46,488 bases of DNA from CAYTTA01 sp964440655 (GTDB taxonomy: Bacteria > Bacteroidota > Rhodothermia > Balneolales > Balneolaceae): NCBI GenBank assembly GCA_964440655.1, contig CAYTTA010000012.1:1-46488 (forward strand), given 5' to 3'. This document shows, in pieces, positions 1-7,868 of this stretch. The position numbers and the translations under genes are program-made. The notes below the pieces were generated by a model, which saw only the letters and a list, made by a program, of their open reading frames with translations, was not told the origin of the DNA and ran no database searches. Positions within the stretch are counted from its first letter, which is position 1. Each line of letters opens with the position of its first letter.

Positions 1-364
1 CGATCGACAGAGGTTCCTCCCCGTTGCAGGAACCGACGGACCAGAAACGGAGCGGCGCCGGAGTGCGGCGGCGGACCAGTCCGGGCAGGATCCGGTCCCG
101 GAGCATCTCCCACACCGGGCGGTTGCGGAAGAACCGGCTGATGGTCACGTCACAGAGCCGTTCCAGAACCACCCACTCTTCAGGGTGCAGCTTCAGGTAA
201 TCACGATACTCTGGGAATGTGCAGATCTCCAACGAGTGCATCCGGTGGCGGATCTTTCTCAGGACCTGCCTCATCGGTTTCTTGAAAGCATCCGACCGGT
301 AGCCCATTGCGGGCAGCGCCCAGCGCATGAAGGAGATCGATTCGGTATGCTTGCGGGAGGACAT
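1..364 (-). CDS. CheR-type protein methyltransferase, partial (C-terminus beyond the window)
   Basis: The reading frame opens with ATG at 364 on the minus strand and runs 121 codons off the left edge without a stop. Residues about 68-95 read like the CheR N-terminal region (LCDVTISRFFRNRPVWEML, comparable to the 'TxFFR' segment). Residues about 110-121 (WSVGSCNGEEPLSI) match the SAM-binding motif I of CheR methyltransferases, usually written CSxGEEPYS. CheR enzymes methylate glutamates of chemoreceptors. No chemotaxis gene is visible in the window, so this may be a CheR-like enzyme with another target. The start lies 3 nt after the stop of the sugar dehydrogenase gene, so the two are probably co-transcribed. 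The family call is fairly sure; the substrate is unknown. Confidence 0.72.
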   Translation of the reverse strand, partial: MSSRKHTESISFMRWALPAMGYRSDAFKKPMRQVLRKIRHRMHSLEICTFPEYRDYLKLHPEEWVVLERLCDVTISRFFRNRPVWEMLRDRILPGLVRRRTPAPLRFWSVGSCNGEEPLSI

Positions 365-367
365 CGG

Positions 368-1549
368 TCAGGAGCGGCGGCTGAGCCGGTAGATATACCC
401 GTCAAAACTGCAAATGAAGAGTTCGTTGGCGGTATCGGTGCCGAAAGAAGAGATCGCCCAGGAGACGCGGAGCAGTTCCCTGTTTTCCGGCCGGTCCGGG
501 TTTGACAGATCGAGCGCCCAGATGCGGCCCGATCCGAAGTCCCCGTAAATATAGAGGCCTTCAAGTTCAGGCAGCTCTTCCCCCCTGTAGACAAATCCTC
601 CGGTAACCGAGATCCCCTGGTCCCTTCCGTACTCCCAGACCGGAAAGATCAGGCCGTCCGGGTCACAATTGCGGGATGAGGGATGGCACAGGCTCCCCTC
701 CATGATGTTCCAGCCGTAATTCCCTCCGCTCTCAATCAAATTGATCTCTTCGCGCGAATTTTGTCCCACATCGGCAGCCCAGAGAAGGCCGGTCCCGGTA
801 TCAAAACTGAACCGCCACGGATTCCGGAGACCCCAAGCATAGATCTCCTCCCGGTGCCCTTCCCCGTTTCCGGCAAAGGGATTGTCGGGAGGTATGGCGT
901 AAGTCCTTCCCTCCTCCGGGCGGTTCACATCAATCCGGAGGATGGTGCCGAGCAGAGTGCTCCGGTTCTGGCCGTGCCCATGCGGATCTCCCGCCGAACC
1001 CCCGTCTCCCAGTGCGATATAGAGATATCCATCGGGTCCGAAGGCGAGCTGCCCCCCGTTGTGATTCGCATAGGGCTGGTCGATGGAAAGGATCACCTCC
1101 TCGCTCTGCGGATCCCCCCGGGAGGGATCCTCCGGTGCGACCGAAAATCGGGAGATCCGGGTCCCGTTGCCCGAGGTGTAATTCACAAAGAACCAGCCGT
1201 TCGATTCAAAGTCAGGATGAAACGCGAGGCCGAGCAGCCCCTCTTCCGTTCCGCTGTCGTCCACACGGTCACGGAGATCGAGAAAAAGGTGGGCCGTATC
1301 GGCATCCTCCCGGTTGGGAAAGGAGTGGATCGTTCCTTCCTGTCCGACCACAAAGAGCCGCCCGGAACCATCACTAGGATGCTGAAGATCGACGGGCCGG
1401 TTGAAGGAGAGAGATGGGAATGCCCGAACCGCTTCCCACCCTGCCGGTACGTCCGGTTCCTGGGGAGTGTCGTCCTCGGGGCTGCTGATGTCATCCTGCA
1501 GACATCCTGCAAAGAGAGAGAGAAGAATCAGGAAAAGTGCGGGTCGCAT
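368..1549 (-). CDS. PQQ-dependent sugar dehydrogenase (soluble glucose/aldose dehydrogenase type), lipoprotein
   Basis: Product of 393 aa. The chosen ATG at 1549 gives a short hydrophobic signal ending in a lipobox (LFAGC, Cys16); a longer frame upstream would bury it. The body is a six-bladed beta-propeller of the soluble glucose dehydrogenase/YliI family. Signatures include LGLAFHPDF, NHNGGQLAFGPDGYLYIALGDGG (with the family's catalytic-type His), AWGLRNPWRFSFD, ADVGQNSREEIN and GGNYGWN. Such enzymes oxidise aldose sugars in the periplasm or outside the cell using PQQ. No PQQ biosynthesis gene is present here, so the cofactor would come from elsewhere in the genome or from outside. It sits between the SelA-like gene (77 nt upstream) and the CheR-like gene (3 nt downstream), all on the minus strand. 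Substrate is not predictable. Confidence 0.88.
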   Translation of the reverse strand: MRPALFLILLSLFAGCLQDDISSPEDDTPQEPDVPAGWEAVRAFPSLSFNRPVDLQHPSDGSGRLFVVGQEGTIHSFPNREDADTAHLFLDLRDRVDDSGTEEGLLGLAFHPDFESNGWFFVNYTSGNGTRISRFSVAPEDPSRGDPQSEEVILSIDQPYANHNGGQLAFGPDGYLYIALGDGGSAGDPHGHGQNRSTLLGTILRIDVNRPEEGRTYAIPPDNPFAGNGEGHREEIYAWGLRNPWRFSFDTGTGLLWAADVGQNSREEINLIESGGNYGWNIMEGSLCHPSSRNCDPDGLIFPVWEYGRDQGISVTGGFVYRGEELPELEGLYIYGDFGSGRIWALDLSNPDRPENRELLRVSWAISSFGTDTANELFICSFDGYIYRLSRRS

Positions 1550-1626
1550 TACGAGGGATGTTGAATGATAAACCTGGAACAGAGTCCCGTCTCCGAGAAT
1601 TCCGTTCCAGGTTTGCAACATCCGGA

Positions 1627-3261
1627 TCAGGTGGCGAGAGGAGGGCCTCCCGGCACGTTGACAGGTCTGCGGACCTCCGGATAGGTGTGTTTCTCTGCCG
1701 AGAATTGGGCATTGAGATACTCACCCATGAAGAGCCGCCCGGAAAGGCTGTCTCCGTTCAGGGTTCCGATAAAGATGTAGTTGACGGAAACGCCCGGTAT
1801 TCTGTAGTTGCTTACCAGCTTTACCTCGTTCCCCTCAATGGTCCCCATCATGTCACGGAGTGCGAAGTCTCCCTGGTGGGAGCCGTACACCCAGTTGCCA
1901 TCCTGCTTCTCAATGATGAAGGTGTGGTTGCTCTCGTTGTTGAAGAACTGGACATTGACATTCCAGCGGCCGGTGATGTCGGCAGCCGGTCGTGCCATTC
2001 GTCCCGGTTTTTCATGCTTCATGGTGAGAACTTCGTGAACCCGGTTGGCCACGATCTCCGCTTCACCCGGCTGCATCTGTCCGGCGGTGATGCTGATGGA
2101 GGCCGTATTGTCGCGGTCGCTTCCGCCGACTGCAATTCTCGGCTTGGTTCGGCCCAGGATCTCTGCTGCCTGCCAGCCGGTCAGGTTAAAGCGCTCGGAA
2201 TCCCAGCTGATGGTCAGGCGGGGAGATTTGTTGCCAAGGCCGGCCGGCTCATGGATTTCAGTGCTCACTCCACGGATGCCGGAGACACGCTGCTGAATGG
2301 TGTTCAGGTAGGAGAGCCATCGGCGCCATACTGCATCGTGGTCGCGGCGTGCCCAGGCCTCGACGGCGGCAAGTGCTCCGATCATCTCCTCCCGTCCCAC
2401 CTTGTTGTCCCGTCCGGGCCCGTGGTGCGGTGAACTGGCCTGCCATGCAGCCATCAGGATGTCCTTGCGTCCCAGAACGATACCGGAACACTGAGGCCCA
2501 CAAAGCGCTTTTCCGCCACTGTAGGCAACCACATCGGCACCCATCTGAAGATGGACATTGGGGATGGTGAGATCTTCGGCTGCAGCATCGACCAGAACCG
2601 GAATTCCTCTCGGCTTGGCGTGACGGACAATGTTTTCGAGACCCAGCTCGCCGGTACGCCCGGAAAGCAGACAGATCATCGCCGTCCGGTTGCTCATGGC
2701 ATCCAGGAACTCCTGTTCGTTATGGACGGTGATTACTTTTACACCGACGTTCCGGATCGCGTGGTCATAGACGTTCCGTGAGTGGCGCGGTATGATCACC
2801 TCATTTTTTTCCACATCACTCAGATCGGGGATGCGGACCAGGATTTCCGGGTTTCCACCCGTTACACAGGCTGCCGTTACATGCTTGAGGGCTGCCGCAC
2901 ATCCCGAGGAGACCATTCCCCACTCTGCCCCGGTGATTTCGGCCAGACGACGCCCGATCCCTTCGGCAAGCTCGTCATACTGGATGAAGTTGTTGGAAGC
3001 GGCATGCATCGCCTCCTTGACGAACTGATGTTCGATCGATCCCCCGATGATGGTGAAGGTTCCCCGGCAGTTGATGATCGGCTCCACCCCGATGGATCGG
3101 AAGATGTCCGGTCCCGGAGTGAGCGGTCCTGCCTTGAGTTCTCCCGCCCCTGCAGTACTGGCAAGCGGCCCGGCTACGGCGGTGTTGAAGAGTCCACTCG
3201 CCATGAGACCTCCTGCCGGGACGGTGGCAAGAATTTTCAGTACTTCTTTTCGTGTTAGCAT
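1627..3261 (-). CDS. Exported SelA-like PLP-dependent enzyme with C-terminal lipocalin-like domain
   Basis: Product of 544 aa from ATG 3261. Residues 1-35 form a Tat-like signal: TRKEVLK in place of the classic S/T-RR-x-F-L-K, then a hydrophobic stretch and an Ala-rich cleavage region. Residues about 55-420 are a fold-type I PLP domain of the SelA / D-glucosaminate-6-phosphate ammonia-lyase type. Visible parts include the SSGCAAALKH cofactor loop, LVDAAAED with the pyridine-N Asp about 225, and YSGGKALCGP with the PLP lysine about 251. Residues about 425-535 look like a beta-rich lipocalin-like domain (DITGRWNVNVQFF at its start). A folded, cofactor-loaded PLP enzyme fits Tat export. Selenocysteine synthesis is unlikely given the signal and context. 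Substrate unknown. It is the first gene of a minus-strand run with the sugar dehydrogenase. Confidence 0.78.
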   Translation of the reverse strand: MLTRKEVLKILATVPAGGLMASGLFNTAVAGPLASTAGAGELKAGPLTPGPDIFRSIGVEPIINCRGTFTIIGGSIEHQFVKEAMHAASNNFIQYDELAEGIGRRLAEITGAEWGMVSSGCAAALKHVTAACVTGGNPEILVRIPDLSDVEKNEVIIPRHSRNVYDHAIRNVGVKVITVHNEQEFLDAMSNRTAMICLLSGRTGELGLENIVRHAKPRGIPVLVDAAAEDLTIPNVHLQMGADVVAYSGGKALCGPQCSGIVLGRKDILMAAWQASSPHHGPGRDNKVGREEMIGALAAVEAWARRDHDAVWRRWLSYLNTIQQRVSGIRGVSTEIHEPAGLGNKSPRLTISWDSERFNLTGWQAAEILGRTKPRIAVGGSDRDNTASISITAGQMQPGEAEIVANRVHEVLTMKHEKPGRMARPAADITGRWNVNVQFFNNESNHTFIIEKQDGNWVYGSHQGDFALRDMMGTIEGNEVKLVSNYRIPGVSVNYIFIGTLNGDSLSGRLFMGEYLNAQFSAEKHTYPEVRRPVNVPGGPPLAT

Positions 3262-3712
3262 TTTGGTTCGATTAGGTTGAATTACAGGTAAGGCAGACCG
3301 TACCGTGGCCTGTGTCATCCGGCATCTCCGTCAAACCTTCAGCCGGCCGATCCTGACATTCCGGATGACCCTGTACAAGTCGCGTCCGCTGCCTGTTGCC
3401 ATGACGCTTTATATACGGATTATAGAACACTATCGCCATCAGGAAAAAGGGGCCTGGCGGCTGCCTGGAGGCGACACTCCAGCCCGATGCGGCTTCAGGG
3501 ATCTGCTCTCCTTCCTCCACACTCCCTGCAACTTCTTACACAATCCTACGTCGGTGTTGTACCATTACAGGATGAAGAAACATTGACCGGCGGGCAGGGT
3601 ACCTGTGTAGACCGGTTCTGCGTGAAGAGCAGAACCGGGGGGCTGAAACAACCGCTCTGCAAATGCTGCACACGGAAGTGCCGCACACGGACCGAACACC
3701 AGAGTCTGACAG
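3262..3712. other. Divergent intergenic region (451 bp), no supported gene
   Basis: The region separates the minus-strand SelA-like gene from the plus-strand ATP-grasp gene and should hold both promoters. On the minus strand there is a perfect TATAAT at 3424-3419, without a convincing -35 partner. The only strong structure is the inverted repeat at 3612-3638. Short open frames across the region overlap one another and show no recognisable protein signature. Confidence 0.5.
3612..3638. repeat. Perfect 10-bp inverted repeat upstream of the ATP-grasp gene
   Basis: Arms CCGGTTCTGC (3612-3621) and GCAGAACCGG (3629-3638) are exact reverse complements with a 7-nt loop. No T tract follows on either strand, so a standard intrinsic terminator is unlikely. 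It lies 75 bp before the ATG at 3713 and could be a leader hairpin or an operator. Confidence 0.6.
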
Positions 3713-4855
3713 ATGAGACCCGAACAAAACAGGCCGGAGCTTTCTTCATCCTCCATCCTGTTGCTGGGGATCGACGATCCGATTGCACTCCCTGTTGTCA
3801 GGTCTCTCGGGTGGACCTTTCCCGATACGGTTCTGCACGGCCTCTCCCGGCGTCCCGGAAAAGAGGGCAGCGTCCGATACTCCCGATACCTCCGGTCTCA
3901 CGGTTTTCTGGAATCGCAGGATGAAAGCGGGATGGTTGCGGAAATTGTGCAACGGATCCGGGAGACCAATGCCTCTCTGCTTCTTCCTGCGGATGAGTTT
4001 TTTGTCCGCTTCCTCTCCCTCCATCGTGAGCAGTTGGCCGATCGGGTAAGACTGCCGCCTCTGCCTGAGGTGGAGACGTTCGACAAGCTTGTGAACAAGT
4101 ATCGGCTGAACTTGTTGCTTGAAGAGCAGCAGTTCCCGCACGCCCGTTCGGTCCTTCTGGATCACTCGGATCGTGATGAGGCCGGGGATCAAATCGGATT
4201 CCCCTGTCTGATCAAGCCGGTCCGGGGCTCGGCCGGCAAAGGGATCCGCGGTATTGCGACCCGCGAGGAGCTGCGGCAGCTTACGGAAGCGTTCTCCCCG
4301 GCGGAGCGGCGGGAGCATCTCCTGCAGGAGTTCATTCCCGGTCAGAACATCGACTGCAGTTTTCTGGCACTTGACGGGGCCATCCGGGCATACACTGTAC
4401 AGAAGGGGCTCTCCAGCCACGGATTTCTCTTTTCAACAGCGATCCGGCTTGAGGATCATCCGGGAATTATCGGATTGACCCGGAAACTTGTGGAGCTCAC
4501 CGGCTATAGCGGCCTGGCACATCTCGATTTCCGTCTGGATGAGAGGGACGGGCAGCCAAAACTGATCGATTTCAATGCACGCTTCTGGTACTCGCTTCTC
4601 GGGTCCAAGGCGTCGGGTGTCGATTTTGCCGGTCTCTACTGTCAGGCGGCCGAGGGGACTCCTTTCCCCTCCCCACGTTTCACCAAAACGACCTACCTGA
4701 TGGGGCGAAGTTCAATCCGGTATCTGCGGGATCAGAAGTGGAAAATGATCTTTCCTCCCGCATGGAAAGAGGTTCTGACCGACCTTGGGGAAAGGGTTGC
4801 GGATCCGCTGCCGGAAGTCGCCCGTTTCTTTCCTCCTTCATGGAAAAAGAGTTGA
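3713..4855 (+). CDS. ATP-grasp domain carboxylate-amine ligase-like protein
   Basis: Product of 380 aa. The N-terminal part (about 12-110) is a pre-ATP-grasp Rossmann-like domain opening with SILLLGIDDPIALPVVRSLG. The ATP-grasp core follows: KLVNKYRLNLLLEEQQ, the ATP-binding segment FPCLIKPVRGSAGKGIRGI near residue 170, LLQEFIPGQNIDCSFLA, and the metal-binding end AHLDFRLDERDGQPKLIDFNARF near 270-290. Enzymes of this type join a carboxylate to an amine or thiol through an acyl-phosphate. The substrate cannot be read from the sequence. It lies alone, 85 bp before the carbinolamine dehydratase gene, and follows a 451-bp gap with a strong inverted repeat. Carbamoyl-phosphate-synthase-like and PylC-like ligases share these motifs. 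Confidence 0.8.
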   Translation: MRPEQNRPELSSSSILLLGIDDPIALPVVRSLGWTFPDTVLHGLSRRPGKEGSVRYSRYLRSHGFLESQDESGMVAEIVQRIRETNASLLLPADEFFVRFLSLHREQLADRVRLPPLPEVETFDKLVNKYRLNLLLEEQQFPHARSVLLDHSDRDEAGDQIGFPCLIKPVRGSAGKGIRGIATREELRQLTEAFSPAERREHLLQEFIPGQNIDCSFLALDGAIRAYTVQKGLSSHGFLFSTAIRLEDHPGIIGLTRKLVELTGYSGLAHLDFRLDERDGQPKLIDFNARFWYSLLGSKASGVDFAGLYCQAAEGTPFPSPRFTKTTYLMGRSSIRYLRDQKWKMIFPPAWKEVLTDLGERVADPLPEVARFFPPSWKKS

Positions 4856-4940
4856 TGGTTGTTTGACGGGTTTTGAATGATGTGATGCTTTTTTGAATTA
4901 ACATTCAGAGTCGGCAACCCGAAACAGAACAGACTGTGAA

Positions 4941-5306
4941 ATGGAGAAAGAGACAACCAGGCTCAGCGAGCGGAAATGTGAAGCGTGCAATGAACAGACT
5001 CCCCCCCTTCGGGGAGAGATGCTCCGGGAATATCATGACAGACTCGGCAGCGGATGGGAACTGGTCGGAGAGCATCATCTTCAGAAGAGTTTTCGTTTCC
5101 GGAATTTCCGGCAGGCTCTCGATTTCACAAACCTTGTGGGGGAGATGTCCGAAGAGGAGGGGCATCATCCGGAGATCGTACTTTCATGGGGCAGGTGCGA
5201 TCTGAAAGTGTATACCCATGCGATAGATGCTCTCAGCATGAATGATTTTATCTGGGCTGCGAAGGCGCAGGAGATATTTGATTCGTTGCAGATGCAGAAG
5301 CAGTAG
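4941..5306 (+). CDS. phhB: Pterin-4a-carbinolamine dehydratase
   Basis: Product of 121 aa. It begins with a short CxxC-containing extension (KCEACNEQTPPL, common in this family). The catalytic signature follows: EEGHHPEIVLSW, then YTH and DALSMND, matching the E-x3-HH/HN-P ... W/Y ... H ... D pattern of carbinolamine dehydratases. The enzyme recycles the 4a-hydroxytetrahydropterin formed by aromatic amino-acid hydroxylases. No phenylalanine hydroxylase or pterin gene is adjacent, so the partner must be elsewhere, or the protein has a folate or molybdopterin-related role as proposed for orphan family members. Length is slightly above the usual 95-115 aa because of the N-terminal part. Confidence 0.9.
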   Translation: MEKETTRLSERKCEACNEQTPPLRGEMLREYHDRLGSGWELVGEHHLQKSFRFRNFRQALDFTNLVGEMSEEEGHHPEIVLSWGRCDLKVYTHAIDALSMNDFIWAAKAQEIFDSLQMQKQ

Positions 5307-5408
5307 GTTGCATTCCATATGGTCGCATCATCCGGAGAGATAAAAGAAACATCTTGAGATGGGTACTTCTGAAGAGGCCATCGCATCAACCCATACGTCG
5401 GGACCGAC

Positions 5409-5837
5409 ATGCTGAACAAGGTTCTCTGCATTGAAGACAGCCGGATCATGCAGAATATCTACCAGAGGCTGATCCGCGGGGCGGGGGTTGCGGAGCGGAT
5501 CGACTCTGTCTACAGTGGCAGAGAAGCGATCCGGTACTATCAGGAGCTGCTGAGTCTGCCCGATGAGGGGAAGCCGGATTATCCCGAACTGATCCTGCTC
5601 GATCTGAACATGCCTGTGATGGGAGGATGGGACTTTCTGGAGGAGTTCGGTGAACTCTACGACGCCCTGCCGGTCAAGCCTGTAATCGTCATTGTCACCA
5701 CTTCGGTCGATCCTGAAGATCGGCGCAGGGCGGAAAGACACCCCCGCATTCTGGATCTTGTCTCCAAACCCCTGACACTGGACAGCCTGAAATCACTGGC
5801 AGAGAGGCTCGACGGGGGGCGGAAGAACGGAATGTAA
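5409..5837 (+). CDS. Single-domain response regulator (CheY-like)
   Basis: Product of 142 aa made only of a receiver domain. The acidic pair E9-D10 (CIEDS), the phospho-acceptor D65 (LILLDLNMPVMGG), the conserved Thr in VIVTTS and the Lys of LVSKPL are all present, so phosphorylation should work. There is no output domain, so it must act through protein contacts or as a phosphorelay intermediate. No histidine kinase is adjacent. Neighbours are the carbinolamine dehydratase gene (102 bp upstream) and osmC downstream. This type is common in Bacteroidota (Rcp1-like, with a longer beta3-alpha3 region PDEGKPDYPE). Confidence 0.88.
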   Translation: MLNKVLCIEDSRIMQNIYQRLIRGAGVAERIDSVYSGREAIRYYQELLSLPDEGKPDYPELILLDLNMPVMGGWDFLEEFGELYDALPVKPVIVIVTTSVDPEDRRRAERHPRILDLVSKPLTLDSLKSLAERLDGGRKNGM

Positions 5838-5839
5838 AA

Positions 5840-5870
5840 GCAGGGACATTGGTTCTTTCTCATGCCCTGC
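5840..5870 (+). terminator. Hairpin just after the response regulator gene
   Basis: GCAGGG-A-CAT (5840-5849) pairs with ATGCCCTGC (5862-5870), nine base pairs with one bulged A. It starts 3 nt after the stop codon. No clear T tract follows, so this may be an intrinsic terminator of weak form or an mRNA 3' stabiliser. Confidence 0.4.
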
Positions 5871-5985
5871 AACTGTTTGCCGAAGGATGCCGATTGGGGA
5901 TGGCAGGGGGATTTCGTAAACTGCTTTCCTGGATGAACCCGCCAGGATGGGAGCCATACTTTAACCCAAGATGGAGAAAGACGAT

Positions 5986-6420
5986 ATGATACGTAAAGCC
6001 AGTGCAGTCTGGAATGGTAACGCAACCGATGGATCCGGAACGATGAGTGTTCAGAGCGGAGCCTTCACCGATCTCCCCTTTTCGGTCAAGCTCCGGTTCG
6101 AGAACGAGGATGGGAAACTGGGTACCAACCCGGAAGAGCTGATCGCCGCCGCACATGCCGGCTGTTTTTCGATGGCACTGAGCGTCGCCCTGGAAAGAGC
6201 CGGCCACTCCCCCCGCTCCATTTCAACCAACGCCGATCTCTCCCTGAACCGGAGCGAGAACGGCTGGTCGATCGACAAGATCGCCCTGACGCTTACTGCG
6301 GAAGTGCCCGGAATTTCGGAAGAAGAGTTCGGGGATCTCGCGGAAGGTGCGAAAGCCGGATGTCCTGTCTCCCGTCTGCTCAACAGCGAAATCACCCTGG
6401 ACTGGACGCTGAAGGGGTGA
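5986..6420 (+). CDS. osmC: OsmC-type organic hydroperoxide reductase
   Basis: Product of 144 aa from the ATG at 5986 (MIRKASAVWNG), which aligns in length with the 143-aa E. coli OsmC. An in-frame ATG at 5971 would add five residues. The two redox cysteines are C60 in GTNPEELIAAAHAGCFSMAL and C126 in AKAGCPVSRLL. The family reduces organic hydroperoxides with its Cys pair in the cytoplasm, generally recycled by lipoyl-containing proteins. It is a single gene, convergent with the Ste24-like protease gene, and the two share the hairpin at 6428-6446. Confidence 0.94.
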   Translation: MIRKASAVWNGNATDGSGTMSVQSGAFTDLPFSVKLRFENEDGKLGTNPEELIAAAHAGCFSMALSVALERAGHSPRSISTNADLSLNRSENGWSIDKIALTLTAEVPGISEEEFGDLAEGAKAGCPVSRLLNSEITLDWTLKG

Positions 6421-6427
6421 CTGCCGA

Positions 6428-6446
6428 ACCGGAGTATTACTCCGGT
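6428..6446. terminator. Bidirectional hairpin between convergent osmC and Ste24-like genes
   Basis: ACCGGAGTA (6428-6436) and TACTCCGGT (6438-6446) are exact reverse complements around one base. In practice this is a 7-bp stem with a 5-nt loop. It overlaps the minus-strand stop codon at 6437-6439. The convergent position suggests termination in both directions, although there is no T tract. Confidence 0.5.
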
Positions 6447-7684
6447 CCGGACGAAAGCGCGCGAAGAGCCCGCACCCGGTCGGTTACCGGGGGATGTGAT
6501 GCGTGCAGACAGACATAGAGCGGGTGGGGAACCAGATTGGAGAGATTGTCCCTGGAGAGTTTCTTCAGGGCATCCTCCATCGATTGCGGATCCTTTGTGG
6601 TACGGGCTGCGAACGCATCGGCTTCGAACTCATACTTGCGAGAGAGAGCCTGCAGGAAAATCGAGAGTAACAGCTCCACCGGAGCATAGAGAAGCCCGAA
6701 AAAGACCAGTCCGGAATGGACACCGGTCTCCTCCATGTAGAAGGCCTCGAAAAGTCCCGGAACATTGAGAAAAAGAGAGAGAAGAAGCAGGAGCACACCC
6801 GTGTGAAGAATCCCCAGAAGGAGGTTCTTGGGGATGTGCCTCAGTTTGAAGTGGCCGATCTCATGGGCCAGAATGGCGACAAGCTCATCGGTTGTGTGAT
6901 TCTCCACAAGAGTGTCGAACAGAGCGATCCGTTTGTTTTTTCCGAAGCCCGTAAAGAAGGCATTCGATTTGGAGGAGCGGCGCGACCCGTCCATGATATG
7001 GATGTCCCGAAGCGGAAACTGCACACTGGCGGCATACTCCCTGATGCGTTGTCGCAGCTCACCGTCCGGAAGAGGCTCGAACTTGTTGAAAAGCGGCATG
7101 ATCCATGCCGGCGCGATGAACTGGATGAGCAGGGTGAAGAGTGTGACCGCCAGCCAGGCCCACGCCCATGCCCAAGGGCCCCCATACTCAAAAAAAGCCA
7201 GGATGCCTGCGAGCAGTGGAATTCCGATCAGCACCGAGAGCAGAAAGCTCTTCAACAGATCCGCGGTGAACGTTTTCAGGTCGGTGCGATTGAACCCGAA
7301 GCGCTCCTCGATCACAAAGGTGGACCAGATCCGAAAGGGAAGGGAGAGAAGCGACCGCAGGATCAGAAGGGTGGTAATAAAAAGAATTCCTGTGGCGATG
7401 GGTCCCTTCTGAAGGGAGCGGACCAGCTGGTCCAGTGCATTGAATCCACCCGCAAACCAGAAAAGAAGAAGGGCGGCAAGATGAACGGTACCCGCAAGCA
7501 GCCCGAACCGGGTCCGTGCGGTTGTGTAACTGCGAGTTTTTTCCCACGTTTCACCATCCACCCAGTTGCTCACCTCCGGCGGGAGGGGGTTTCTGAGTGA
7601 ACGGAGATTGAGCAGGTCGGCTGCCAGGTTCAGGAAATAGTCAAGCAGCAGGGCTGCCAGAATAAGGATGGCATAACCATTCAT
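6437..7684 (-). CDS. M48 family zinc metalloprotease, Ste24/CAAX-protease-1 type
   Basis: Product of 415 aa, an integral membrane protein with about seven hydrophobic segments. The N-terminal helix starts at residue 4 and pairs lie near 60-80, 95-115, 145-165 and 178-195. The zinc site is H274-E-x-x-H278 in LAHEIGHFK, with the third ligand expected in YEFEADAFA near residue 350. The EERFGFNRT segment and SNAFFTGFGKNKRIALFDTL are typical of the Ste24 branch rather than HtpX. In eukaryotes Ste24 trims prenylated proteins. Bacterial members lack that substrate and probably take part in membrane protein quality control. It is encoded alone, and the window also holds an HtpX of the same clan. Confidence 0.92.
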   Translation of the reverse strand: MNGYAILILAALLLDYFLNLAADLLNLRSLRNPLPPEVSNWVDGETWEKTRSYTTARTRFGLLAGTVHLAALLLFWFAGGFNALDQLVRSLQKGPIATGILFITTLLILRSLLSLPFRIWSTFVIEERFGFNRTDLKTFTADLLKSFLLSVLIGIPLLAGILAFFEYGGPWAWAWAWLAVTLFTLLIQFIAPAWIMPLFNKFEPLPDGELRQRIREYAASVQFPLRDIHIMDGSRRSSKSNAFFTGFGKNKRIALFDTLVENHTTDELVAILAHEIGHFKLRHIPKNLLLGILHTGVLLLLLSLFLNVPGLFEAFYMEETGVHSGLVFFGLLYAPVELLLSIFLQALSRKYEFEADAFAARTTKDPQSMEDALKKLSRDNLSNLVPHPLYVCLHASHPPVTDRVRALRALSSGPE

Positions 7685-7868
7685 ATTGGAAAGGGGCAGA
7701 TTGAAGTGAATCGGTTCCCAAGGTCTGTGCAGCGAAGGGATATCCGGTTAAGGTATATGGGTGAAGCACGAGGGGCAAATTCAGGTTGAAGGGGGTTTCA
7801 GAATATGAAGTTTGAGTTGAAACACCGAATATGATCCATTCAAATAGACATAACAAGGAGACCAATTT

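Noticed and set aside
1627..3261. Selenocysteine synthase (selA)
   Set aside because: The export signal, the extra beta domain and the absence of selB or selC nearby speak against it.
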